A DNA stretch of 13,853 bases, from positions 1 through 13,853 of the forward strand of contig JBIOTQ010000133.1 of NCBI GenBank assembly GCA_044866075.1, given 5' to 3'. Numbering within the stretch: the first letter of the stretch is position 1; every line of letters starts with the position of its first letter. Positions 1 to 7,100 of this stretch are shown one piece after another. A model generated the notes under the pieces. It was not told where the DNA came from. It was given only the letters and a program-made list of their open reading frames with translations, and did not search any database. Made by a program: the position numbers and the translations under genes. This stretch comes from JBASRP01 sp044866075 (GTDB lineage: Bacteria; Actinomycetota; AC-67).

Positions 1-28
1 TTTTCGTCTTTGAAGCGTGTGTCGCGCG

Positions 29-34
29 TAGGCT
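29..34 (+). promoter_or_regulatory. Possible -10 box (TAGGCT) of the leaderless zinc-ribbon gene
   Basis: TAGGCT ends six bases before the GTG at 41, so transcription would begin at about the start codon itself. The hexamer resembles the TAGNNT boxes before the tRNA, SRP RNA and dnaX genes of this window. No -35 box is seen at the usual distance, and the window edge limits what can be checked. Confidence 0.35.
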
Positions 35-40
35 GACCGC

Positions 41-178
41 GTGGACGAGCCGGCGCCGTCGTCGTGTGATCTCTCTACGACGTGTGGGATGTGCGGCGCG
101 GAGATGCAGCCGGAGCACGCGCCATACCGCTGCCCGTCGTGCGGCTGGCGCGACTCCTGCTGCGAGCGGCCTTACTGA
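41..178 (+). CDS. Small zinc-ribbon protein, 45 aa
   Basis: A 45-codon GTG-started ORF encodes a protein dominated by cysteine pairs: CGMCG at residues 15-19 and CPSCG at 31-35, followed by a C-terminal SCCERPY. The two CxxC knuckles 12 residues apart look like a rubredoxin/zinc-ribbon fold binding one metal ion; the terminal Cys-Cys is an additional conserved-looking feature. I recall similar tiny actinobacterial proteins with a C-x-x-C-G...YRCPxCGxxDSCC pattern but no assigned function. There is no Shine-Dalgarno sequence before the GTG, whereas a -10-like hexamer sits six bases upstream, which suggests a leaderless mRNA. The role is unknown; RNA or protein binding is possible from the fold alone. 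The start is inferred: the GTG gives a compact protein with both knuckles intact. Confidence 0.72.
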   Translation: MDEPAPSSCDLSTTCGMCGAEMQPEHAPYRCPSCGWRDSCCERPY

Positions 179-278
179 AACTCCCTGGCGGGTTAGTGCA
201 GATGCTTCATCTTTCCGTCGAAACAGCGCTTCACCGCCAAAATGGCCTTAAGAACTAGTTAAATACGACCGGAACGTG

Positions 279-308
279 TTGACCCCAATCAGGCCACTGC
301 CTTAGGTT
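279..308 (+). promoter_or_regulatory. Candidate promoter upstream of the orphan ORF and tadA
   Basis: TTGACC at 279-284 and TAGGTT at 303-308 are separated by 18 bases, the same spacing as the strong promoter before the collagen-like gene. The surrounding 250-310 stretch is more AT-rich than its neighbours. It would produce a transcript starting near 315 that could carry the orphan ORF and tadA. Apart from this site and the hairpin at 370-396, I see nothing in 179-369. Confidence 0.35.
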
Positions 309-369
309 CGCGCTGTTCTTGGCGAAAGGTGACTGAGCGTCGCCAGGTTCGGGGGATGTAACTAGGGGA

Positions 370-396
370 GTGAAGTCGCTTCATAGGCGGCTTCAC
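370..396 (+). repeat. Stem-loop, 10-bp stem with 7-nt loop
   Basis: GTGAAGTCGC (370-379) pairs with GCGGCTTCAC (387-396), with one G-U wobble, around a seven-base loop. It is followed by a pyrimidine-rich run (TTCCTCTCTCTCTCGC). It could be a terminator for the upstream small gene or a leader structure for tadA. It covers the only possible GTG start of the following ORF, which weakens that start. Confidence 0.5.
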
Positions 397-639
397 TTCG
401 GGGGTTCCTCTCTCTCTCGCTCCCTTATCAGAGTCGACGAAAGCGTCACGTTCCGTATCGATGGCCACGAGGGCTGCACAACGAGTCCGAGTTGCGCGAA
501 TACCGGTGGGGACTCAATCGGCTTCACGGTCCTCTCTTCGAAGGACAGCGCGCTCTACTCGAACAACTGGGTATACGACGCCACGACGAAGTCGTTCCGC
601 ACAGTGCCCGTTTCCTTTTACCACCATCCCGTCGCATAG
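370..639 (+). CDS. Hypothetical protein, 89 aa, possibly a gene remnant
   Basis: I do not recognise this protein. Residues from about 22 onward look like a beta-rich extracellular domain fragment (VDESVTFRIDG, then SIGFTVLSSKDSALYSNNW, then VYDATTKSFRTVPVSF), loosely reminiscent of surface-protein repeat domains such as PxKF. The first 21 residues (RR, SSLSRS) look non-coding and the proposed GTG lies inside a hairpin, so the real gene may have lost its 5' end. In favour of real translation, its stop codon overlaps the Shine-Dalgarno AGGG of tadA, 9 bases before the tadA ATG. No signal peptide is visible. It may be a decayed 3' fragment of a surface protein gene. Confidence 0.35.
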   Translation: MKSLHRRLHFGGSSLSRSLIRVDESVTFRIDGHEGCTTSPSCANTGGDSIGFTVLSSKDSALYSNNWVYDATTKSFRTVPVSFYHHPVA

Positions 640-648
640 GGTGCCGAC

Positions 649-1122
649 ATGGTGGACTCTGATCTCAGTTGGATGCGCCTCGCCCTCGATGAAGCCCGCG
701 CCGCTCTCGCCCACGACGACGTCCCCATCGGCTGCGTCGTTGTCGACGCCGACGGCAACGAGCTCTCGCGCGCACACAACGCCCGAGAGCGCGATCAAGA
801 CCCCACCGCGCACGCCGAGCTAATAGCCCTAAAAGAGGCTGCCGCCGGACGCCACTCCTGGCGCCTGGACGGCGCGACGATGTACGTCACCCTCGAGCCG
901 TGCGCCATGTGCGCCGGCGCGCTCGTTCTCGCGCGCGTGAGCAAGCTTGTCTACGCCGCTCTGGACCCGAAAGCCGGCGCCGTCGGATCGCTCCACAACA
1001 TCGCGCAAGACACGCGGCTGAACCATCGCCTCGAGGTCGAAACCGGCCTCCTCGCCGACGAAGCGAGTGCTCTTCTCAAGGCGTTTTTCAAAGGAAAGAG
1101 GGCCGACACCCCTCCGATATAA
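649..1122 (+). CDS. tadA: tRNA-specific adenosine deaminase TadA
   Basis: The 157-residue protein has the full cytidine/deoxycytidylate deaminase zinc signature: HAE at 55-57 (zinc ligand His55 and catalytic Glu57) and PCAMC at 84-88 (zinc ligands Cys85 and Cys88). The N-terminal WMRLALDEARAA and the VPIGCVVV strand are typical of TadA, as is the length. TadA converts the wobble adenosine of tRNA-Arg(ACG) to inosine in the cytoplasm. The ATG at 649 has an AGGG seven bases upstream; the alternative in-frame ATG at codon 9 would cut the first helix. Two tRNA-Ser genes follow directly, and the -10 box of the first (1118-1123) overlaps the last codons of tadA. A cytosine deaminase role is less likely given the family-typical N-terminus. 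Confidence 0.93.
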   Translation: MVDSDLSWMRLALDEARAALAHDDVPIGCVVVDADGNELSRAHNARERDQDPTAHAELIALKEAAAGRHSWRLDGATMYVTLEPCAMCAGALVLARVSKLVYAALDPKAGAVGSLHNIAQDTRLNHRLEVETGLLADEASALLKAFFKGKRADTPPI

Positions 1123-1123
1123 T
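1118..1123 (+). promoter_or_regulatory. -10 box TATAAT of tRNA-Ser(CGA)
   Basis: A perfect TATAAT lies eight bases before the first base of the mature tRNA and overlaps the end of tadA, including its TAA stop. No good -35 box is found 16-18 bases upstream. The second tRNA has a related hexamer at exactly the same distance, which supports both. Confidence 0.6.
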
Positions 1124-1131
1124 CCTCCGCC

Positions 1132-1223
1132 GGAGAGGTGCGAGAGTGGCCGAATCGGGCGTTCTCGAAAAGCGCTAGGCCCCGGAAGGGGTCTCGTGGG
1201 TTCAAATCCCACCCTCTCCGCCA
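1132..1223 (+). tRNA. tRNA-Ser (anticodon CGA)
   Basis: The acceptor strands GGAGAGG (1132-1138) and CCTCTCC (1213-1219) pair fully; the discriminator base is G and an encoded CCA follows (1221-1223). The anticodon stem GCGTT/AGCGC encloses the loop CTCGAAA with anticodon CGA at 1166-1168, reading UCG. A long variable arm (GCCCC...GGGGT) makes it a class II tRNA, as expected for serine, and the T-arm GTGGG-TTCAAAT-CCCAC is canonical. It lies 9 bases after tadA. Confidence 0.95.
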
Positions 1224-1262
1224 CGCAGGACGGCACGCACCGCCACTCCGATCGCGCCCCCG

Positions 1263-1268
1263 TAGAAT
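1263..1268 (+). promoter_or_regulatory. -10 box TAGAAT of tRNA-Ser(GGA)
   Basis: TAGAAT is placed eight bases before the mature 5' end of the second tRNA, exactly as TATAAT is before the first, so each tRNA appears to have its own promoter despite being only 53 bases apart. No clear -35 hexamer is visible. Confidence 0.6.
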
Positions 1269-1276
1269 CTCCGCCC

Positions 1277-1366
1277 GGAGGAGTGCGAGAGCGGCCGAAT
1301 CGGCACGCCTGGAGAGCGTGTGGGCTCGCAAGGGCCCCGTGGGTTCAAATCCCACCTCCTCCGCCA
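1277..1366 (+). tRNA. tRNA-Ser (anticodon GGA)
   Basis: The acceptor strands GGAGGAG (1277-1283) and CTCCTCC (1356-1362) are perfectly paired, with discriminator G and encoded CCA at 1364-1366. The anticodon stem CACGC/GCGTG holds the loop CTGGAGA with anticodon GGA at 1311-1313, reading UCC and UCU. A long variable arm and an intact T-arm are present. The accessory block begins right after this gene. A 14-base stretch at its 3' end (1350-1363) recurs with one mismatch at 9734-9747. Confidence 0.95.
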
Positions 1367-1370
1367 CGCC

Positions 1371-1404
1371 GCGACGAGGCGCTCCGATCTGCGCCGTCGC
1401 CTCG
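1371..1404 (+). terminator. Possible hairpin terminator after the tRNA-Ser genes
   Basis: CGAGGCG (1375-1381) can pair with CGCCTCG (1398-1404); alternatively GCGAC (1371-1375) pairs with GTCGC (1396-1400). No T-run follows, only CTCTCA. Weak intrinsic terminators of this kind are common in GC-rich actinobacteria, but the call is tentative. Confidence 0.35.
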
Positions 1405-1435
1405 CTCTCACGCGTAGCCGTGCGACGGCGAAGCG

Positions 1436-1441
1436 TAGGAT
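1436..1441 (+). promoter_or_regulatory. Possible -10 box TAGGAT for the TPR gene
   Basis: TAGGAT ends 27 bases before the GTG at 1469 and overlaps the first possible ATG (1442). If it is the promoter, transcription starts near 1448, which excludes the ATG and supports the GTG with its purine-rich Shine-Dalgarno. No -35 box is evident. Confidence 0.4.
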
Positions 1442-1468
1442 ATGGCGCACGAGGAGAGAGGTCGGGTC

Positions 1469-2149
1469 GTGGAAGATCAAAACCTCAGCGGTCCGCGATC
1501 GGACAAAACGACAGTCGACACGGGGGCGAGGGAGACCGCCGAAGATGAGCCGATGAGTTCTTCCCCCCGGACACGCGCTCGGCCCTTGGTCCTGGCCTCG
1601 ATTGGAATGGCCGCCGTCGTTGCGATCGGTGCGTTGGTGTTCCTGCAAACGAGGAAGAGTTCGCCGGAGCTTGCCGCGGCGGAGATCAACCAGGGTCTCG
1701 CCGCTCAGGTGGCGGGACAGCTCGATGTCGCCGCAGCGCACTATACGAAGGCCTTGCAGCACGATCCGAACAACAAGTTCGCCTACTTCGACCTCGGGGT
1801 CATCGAACAAACGAAGGGGAACAGCGGTGGGGCCGAGAGCTTTTACCGCAAGGCGCTAAGCATCGATCCGGCCTTCACCGGGGCCCTGTTCAATCTCGCG
1901 ATCGTTCGCAAGACATTGGGAGATCCCCAGGGGGCCATCGCCCTTTACCGGCAGACGATCGCAGCCAGTCCCGACTACGCAAACGCCCATCTCAATCTGG
2001 GTTTCCTGCTGATCGAAGTCGGCCAAAAGAAGGAAGGAAGAGCCGAGCTAGCGATTGCGATCCAGCTCGATCCCAATCTGACCAGCCGAGTCCCACCCCA
2101 GGACCGGCCGCGGTCGTCGTCGGCAAGCCCCTCGCCGAGCGCTTCCTAA
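1469..2149 (+). CDS. Membrane-anchored TPR-repeat protein
   Basis: The 226-residue protein has a short polar N-terminus, one hydrophobic segment (LVLASIGMAAVVAIGALVF, about residues 40-58) and four tetratricopeptide repeats from about residue 70 to 205. The repeats show the usual G/A-Y/F-ALxxDP pattern (YTKALQHDPNN, YRKALSIDPAF, YRQTIAASPDY, LAIAIQLDPNL). A Ser/Pro-rich tail follows. The single anchor predicts an N-in protein with the TPR domain outside the membrane, where TPRs usually scaffold protein complexes. I chose GTG 1469 because GAGGAGAGAGG lies just upstream at good spacing; an ATG at 1442 would add nine residues and overlap a -10-like box. Its place ahead of sugar genes suggests a link to surface-polymer assembly, but they are separated by 185 bases with repeats and a hairpin. 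No specific partner can be named. Confidence 0.8.
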   Translation: MEDQNLSGPRSDKTTVDTGARETAEDEPMSSSPRTRARPLVLASIGMAAVVAIGALVFLQTRKSSPELAAAEINQGLAAQVAGQLDVAAAHYTKALQHDPNNKFAYFDLGVIEQTKGNSGGAESFYRKALSIDPAFTGALFNLAIVRKTLGDPQGAIALYRQTIAASPDYANAHLNLGFLLIEVGQKKEGRAELAIAIQLDPNLTSRVPPQDRPRSSSASPSPSAS

Positions 2150-2152
2150 CCG

Positions 2153-2221
2153 TTCACTTTCGGCCAAACCGGCAGACTTCATAAGCTTTCACTATCGCCC
2201 AAACGGGCAGCTTTCGTATGC
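2153..2221 (+). repeat. Two-copy direct repeat, 34-nt units with 35-nt period
   Basis: The units at 2153-2186 and 2188-2221 share 27 of 34 bases. Both begin TTCACT and carry a CCAAAC core followed by GGCAG. Each has a short inverted repeat around the core, CGG-CCAAA-CCG in copy 1 and GCCC-AAAC-GGGC in copy 2. They lie between the TPR gene and the Gfo/Idh gene, ahead of the sugar genes, and look like a tandem binding site or duplicated leader element. The function is unknown. Confidence 0.6.
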
Positions 2222-2242
2222 TGGGGTGCTCGTTTCGCGGGT

Positions 2243-2264
2243 ACCCAAGCTACGAAGCTTGGGT
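2243..2264 (+). terminator. Perfect 9-bp stem-loop, possible terminator or attenuator
   Basis: ACCCAAGCT (2243-2251) pairs perfectly with AGCTTGGGT (2256-2264) around the loop ACGA, and TGTTAT follows. It lies 94 bases after the TPR stop and 71 bases before the Gfo/Idh start. It could end the TPR transcript or act in the 5' leader of the sugar genes. Confidence 0.45.
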
Positions 2265-2334
2265 TGTTATCGCTTCGATGGCGCTAAGGAGCGACGGGCA
2301 TGGGCCGAGGATCGTCCCGAACCAGGAGCCGGTC

Positions 2335-3336
2335 ATGAAGATCGGCGTCATCGGGTTCGGCTATTGGGGTCCAAACCTGGTCCGGAACTTCATGGAGACG
2401 AATGATGTTGAGGTCGTCTGGTCGGCCGACCCTAAACCCGACCGTCGTGCCCTCGCAAAGCGACGGTATCCCACGCTGAGGGTTACCGACAGCGCTGATG
2501 AAGTCATCGAAGACCCCGAGGTGACGGCGGTCGTGATCGCCACCCCGATAACGACACATTATGAGCTCGGCCGGAAAGCGCTCGAGCACGGGAAGCACGT
2601 TCTCATCGAGAAGCCGCTCGCGCGCACGGTCTCTGAGGCCGAGCAGCTTGCCAAACTCGCCGAAGAGCAACGGCGCGTCTTGATGGTCGACCACACGTTT
2701 ATCTACACAGGCGCCGTCTCGCGAATGAAACAGATAATCGATGTGGGGGAACTCGGAGATCTCTACTACTTCGACTCCGTCCGCGTTAACCTCGGGCTGT
2801 TCCAGGGCGATGCGGATGTCTTGTGGGATCTCGCGCCGCACGACTTGTCGATCTTCAACTATCTGATCGCGAAACAACCGAGGGCGGTTTCCGCGTTGGG
2901 CGCGGCCCATACCGAAAGCGGTCCGGCCGACATGGCATACCTGACGCTGACCTTCGACGACGAATTCATCGCGCATTTCCACGTCAATTGGCTGTCTCCG
3001 GTGAAAGTCCGCCGGATCATGATCGGCGGGGACCGGCGAATGATGCTGTACGACGATATGGAGCCGAGCGAGAAAGTCCGCGTCTATGACCAAGGCATTG
3101 CGGTCTCGACACAAGAGGGCATGTACCGCACGCTCGTGGACTACCGCACCGGCGACATGTGGGCACCCAAGCTCGACCTCCGCGAGGCGCTGGCAGTCGA
3201 GTGCGCGCACTTCGTGGAATGTGTTCGTCTCAATCGCGTTCCCCGATCGGATGCCGCCAGCGGAATCGCCATCGTGAGGATCCTCGAAGCCGCCAGCGAG
3301 TCAATGGCCGCAAAGGGTCAAGCGGTCATGCTGTAA
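2335..3336 (+). CDS. Gfo/Idh/MocA family sugar-nucleotide dehydrogenase
   Basis: The 333-residue protein starts MKIGVIGFGYWGPNLVRN, the dinucleotide-binding loop (G7, G9, G12) in the GYWGPN form typical of WbpB/WlbA-like nucleotide-sugar oxidoreductases. EKPLA at 92-96 supplies the family catalytic Lys93, and WDLAPHD at 164-170 supplies the conserved Asp165 and His169 of the substrate domain. These enzymes use NAD to oxidise C3 of a nucleotide sugar (for example UDP-GlcNAcA) before transamination. The ATG at 2335 has AGGAG six bases upstream; an upstream ATG at 2218 would add 39 unlikely residues running through the repeat and hairpin. The GT2 gene follows after 21 bases. The usual partners (DegT aminotransferase and acetyltransferase) survive only as remnants at 7595-7939, so the product may have lost its downstream enzymes here. 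Confidence 0.88.
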   Translation: MKIGVIGFGYWGPNLVRNFMETNDVEVVWSADPKPDRRALAKRRYPTLRVTDSADEVIEDPEVTAVVIATPITTHYELGRKALEHGKHVLIEKPLARTVSEAEQLAKLAEEQRRVLMVDHTFIYTGAVSRMKQIIDVGELGDLYYFDSVRVNLGLFQGDADVLWDLAPHDLSIFNYLIAKQPRAVSALGAAHTESGPADMAYLTLTFDDEFIAHFHVNWLSPVKVRRIMIGGDRRMMLYDDMEPSEKVRVYDQGIAVSTQEGMYRTLVDYRTGDMWAPKLDLREALAVECAHFVECVRLNRVPRSDAASGIAIVRILEAASESMAAKGQAVML

Positions 3337-3357
3337 AGAGACGTCTGTGAGCCGCGC

Positions 3358-4104
3358 ATGAACAAGGAAACGACCAAACCCCGCGCCCTGGCTTTCGCGC
3401 CTGTTTACAACGAGCGCGACCGGGTCGCCCCGCTTCTCGACGGATTCGATCGGATCCTCGCCGAGGGTGTTGTAGACGAGGTTCTCATCGTCGACGACGG
3501 CTCGACGGACGGCACGGCCGAGCTGCTGCAATCCTATCCACGTCTGCGCGTGATCACGCATGCTGTGAACCAGGGGATCGGAGCCTCGATCCGGGATGCG
3601 TACCGTCACGCGCTCGAACGCGACTACGACATCTTTGTGATCACCGCCGGAAACGGCAAGGATGACCCGGCGTTAATCCCCTCGCTGATCGAGCCGATCA
3701 TCGATGGCCGCGCCGATTACGTCCAAGGGTCTCGATTCCTCCCCGGTGGACTGAGCAAAGGGTTGCCGCGTCACCGCCGGATCCTGATGTGGGCATTCAC
3801 GCTTACCTTCTCGCTGCTCGTCGGCCGCAAGCTCACTGACGGCTCGAATGGCTTTCGTGCCTACACGACGGCTCTGCTTCGCGATCGATTCGTCAAGTGG
3901 GATCAGTCCTGGATCGGCGACGGGTATCAACTCGAGTATTACATTCATTTCAAAGCCCTCACCGGCCGATACCGTTTCCTCGAGGTACCGGTCACGAAGA
4001 TCTACCGACGCGCCCCCGACGGCTCCTACACGAAGTTCCATGTGCGCGACTGGGTGAACTCGATCAAGCCGATGTTCCTTCTCCGGTTTGGCTTGAGGAA
4101 GTGA
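3358..4104 (+). CDS. GT2 glycosyltransferase, polyprenyl-phosphate sugar synthase-like
   Basis: The 248-residue protein is a soluble-looking GT-A fold enzyme of the dolichyl-phosphate mannose synthase type. It shows APVYNE at 14-19, VDDGSTDGT at 45-53 for nucleotide-sugar binding, and NQGIGASIRDAY from 71. Where most relatives have a DxD/DADLQ motif it reads TAGNGKDDP (96-104), a variant I recall from a subset of this family. GSNGFRAY and the W-Q-LEYYIHFKA region are typical acceptor-side motifs. It probably transfers a sugar from a nucleotide donor to polyprenyl phosphate on the inner face of the membrane. No long C-terminal membrane anchor is present. Its stop overlaps the GTG start of the next gene (GTGA), implying translational coupling to the large GT-C-like protein that would use the lipid-linked sugar. 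Confidence 0.87.
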   Translation: MNKETTKPRALAFAPVYNERDRVAPLLDGFDRILAEGVVDEVLIVDDGSTDGTAELLQSYPRLRVITHAVNQGIGASIRDAYRHALERDYDIFVITAGNGKDDPALIPSLIEPIIDGRADYVQGSRFLPGGLSKGLPRHRRILMWAFTLTFSLLVGRKLTDGSNGFRAYTTALLRDRFVKWDQSWIGDGYQLEYYIHFKALTGRYRFLEVPVTKIYRRAPDGSYTKFHVRDWVNSIKPMFLLRFGLRK

Positions 4105-7100
4105 ACTCCCCACCGGTTTCAGTCGAAGAAGAAGAGCCCGTCCCCACCGAACGCAACTCGATCGCGCGTCTTGCTCCCTGGCTTCTGGTGGCGCTCGCCA
4201 TCGGGTTCGGCCTTGTCACACTGCGCGCGGAGCTCACACCGGCCCGATACCTCAACGACGAGGCGCTGCATTCCTCGATGGTGCGTTGGGCGACGCATCG
4301 CATCGATTCGGGACACGTTCCGCTCGACGGGTGGTACCCGAACTTCAACCTGGGCCTCCCGCAGTTCCACCACTATCAGAGCCTGCCGCACATCATCACG
4401 GGCTACGTCGGGACCCTCGTTGACCCCGGAAAGGCATTCAGGTGGGCCGAGTATCTCCTCCTGGCTCTGTGGCCGCTCTCGATCTACTGGGGCGCACGCC
4501 TCTTCGGCTTCGATCGATGGACGGCGGGGACCGCCGCACTTGTCGCGCCTTTCTTGGCGAGCGTGACGAGCTACGGCTTCGAGCACAGTAGCTATCTATG
4601 GATCGGAGGCGGTCTCTGGTCGCAAAAGTGGGGGATGTGGCTCCTGCCTATTGCGATGGGGTTGAGCTGGCGGGTGGTCAAGGGCCAGGGCAACATCTCG
4701 CTGGGTGCTCTCGCGGTCGGGCTCACGGTGGCGCTTCACTTCCTCACCGGATATCTGGCCCTTCTTTCGGTCGTGGTGTGGGCCGTTCTCTCCGGACGCG
4801 ATTTCGCCCGCCGGCTCGTTCGGGCTGCGCTGGTCGGCATTGGGGCGGCTCTCACCGCCGCCTGGGTGATCGTGCCGCTCCTCGCCGACAGCAAATGGTC
4901 CAATCGCAGCCAGTTCAATCAGAACACGTTCTGGTACGACTCGTACGGCGCGGGCAAGGTGCTGAGGTGGCTCGTCGACGGGAGTATTTACGACCACGGG
5001 CGGTTCCCCATCATCACGGGGCTCGTGGCGATCGGGGTGATGATTTGCCTCGCGCGGAGCCGACGGGATGTGCGCGCCCGCGCCGTTCTCGCCGTGTGGG
5101 CGATCAGCTTGTTGTTGTTCTTCGGCCGTCCCACCTTGGGGCCGTTGTTGCGGCTGCTGCCCGGTACTGGCGACATGCAGTTGCACCGTTACATCATGGG
5201 AGTGCATCTTGCCGGCAACTTCCTCGCGGGTATCGGCGCGGTATGGCTCATTTCCCAGACATGGCAAGCGTTGCGAAGCGCGCGCTCGATCGCGAACGCA
5301 AAAGTGGCGCCCGCTCTTACGTGCGTTGTTCTCATCGCGTTGGTCGTCCCTGCGGCGCACGCGGTCCGCAACTACGACCGCGCTAACGAACTTCTGATCA
5401 ATGCCCAGCACACGTCGGATCAGACCGATGGTGCGGACCTCGATGTGCTCGTGCGCGAAGCGCAACGGCGAGGGCCGGGCCGGATGTACGCCGGACTTCC
5501 AACGAATTGGGGCCAGCAGTACAAGATCGGCTCGGCCCCCGTCTACGCGGAGCTCACAGCGCACGACGTCGACGTCTTCGGCTTCAACCTCCGGACGGTG
5601 TCGCTCTCCGCAGACATCGAGCCCTACTTCGACGACACCAACCTCGCGCAATACGACTTATTCAACGTTCGGTATCTCTTCCTGCCGGCCGTCAGACCCC
5701 CGCCGGTGGCGGCCACATTCGTCGAGAGCCGAGGGCGTCACACCCTCTGGGAGGTAAGGACGTCGGGGTACTTCGACGTCGTCGACACATCGGGCTCCAT
5801 CGCAGCCGACCGGTCGAGCATGGCGACCGCAATGCTCCCGTTCATCCGTTCGCCTGCGCTCGCCCGTCGCCTCTTCCCGACTGTCGCCTTCGACGGCGCG
5901 GCGCCGGCCCCATCGAGCATCCCGTTCGCATCGAACGTGTCCGGTCGTGCCGGACGGGTCGACCAAGAGTTCGTATTGATTGCGGACGGATCGTTTTCCG
6001 CCCGGGTGACGGCGAATCGAAGCGCGGTCGTCCTCTTGAAGACGACGTTCGATCCTCGTTGGGACGTGACCGTCGACGGCGCCAAGGCGACGCCGATCAT
6101 GATCGCACCCAGCTTTGTCGGGGTCGCCGTCCCGCCCGGCACCCATGCCATCGGTTTCGCGTACCGCCCGTATCCCAACTATCTCCTCTTGCTCCTCTTG
6201 GGCGTGCTGGGATTGATAGCCCTCGTCGTCGTTCAAAGTAGATGGTCGTGGATCTCGCGGAATGCGCCGCCCATTGATGAGGCGACCGTTGAAGGGCCTC
6301 GAGCGTCCGCTCGCGTCGAGCGATCCCGTAGCGAAGTGTTACGCCTCTTAGCGCTTGCGACGGGATTTCTTTCCGCTGCGTTCGTTGCATTCACGGTCGT
6401 GACCGGTAACCGAATTGGCTGGAACGGAGGATGCGGCGACGATGGCCTCCAGTATTGCCAGATGGCATCCGGGGAAGTGGTTTTCCGGCCTTGGAGCCGG
6501 CGGATCCTCCTTCCGTTCCTCGTACGGGTTCTTTCCTTCGGCCACGACCACGTGCCGGGGATCTTCCTGGCCTTGAACCTAATAGCCCTTGCGGCGATCG
6601 CGGCCGGCGCTTTCGTCCTCACGTCGCGGCTTGGCCGTCACCTGGGTGCGGACGAAGGCCGGCTCCGGCTCATGGCGTGGCTCTCCTCTTTCCTCATCAT
6701 TCTGATGCCATTCGGCTTCCATTGGATCTCTTTCTATCCGACGCTCGTCGATCCATTCGCGGCCGCTCTCATGCTTTGGTGGTTCCTGGCCGCAACCGCG
6801 CGCGACCGGTGGGCCCGGTGGGCGAGCATCGCACTTGCCCTTCTGGCGGTGATCGCTCGTGAGGGAAACCTCGTTGTCATTGCCGCCGTTCTCGTTGCGC
6901 AAGTTGTCGTCGACCGCAGCTCCGACCGCCGGAAGATCGCGGTCGCGACGCTGGGCGCAATCGTGCTGGGCGGCGTGATCGCGTTTCGCGGTCCCGGACT
7001 CCCCAACGCGACGGGGGACCCTCTGATCCGCTTCATGGTGAACTCCTTGAAAGAGTTCGGGGGCGTCGACGGCCTGAAGGAACTCTTCTGGATGATTCTC

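Noticed and set aside
2284..3210. 308-aa minus-strand ORF opposite the Gfo/Idh gene
   Set aside because: The plus strand encodes a complete, motif-bearing dehydrogenase in register; the minus frame shows no family features.
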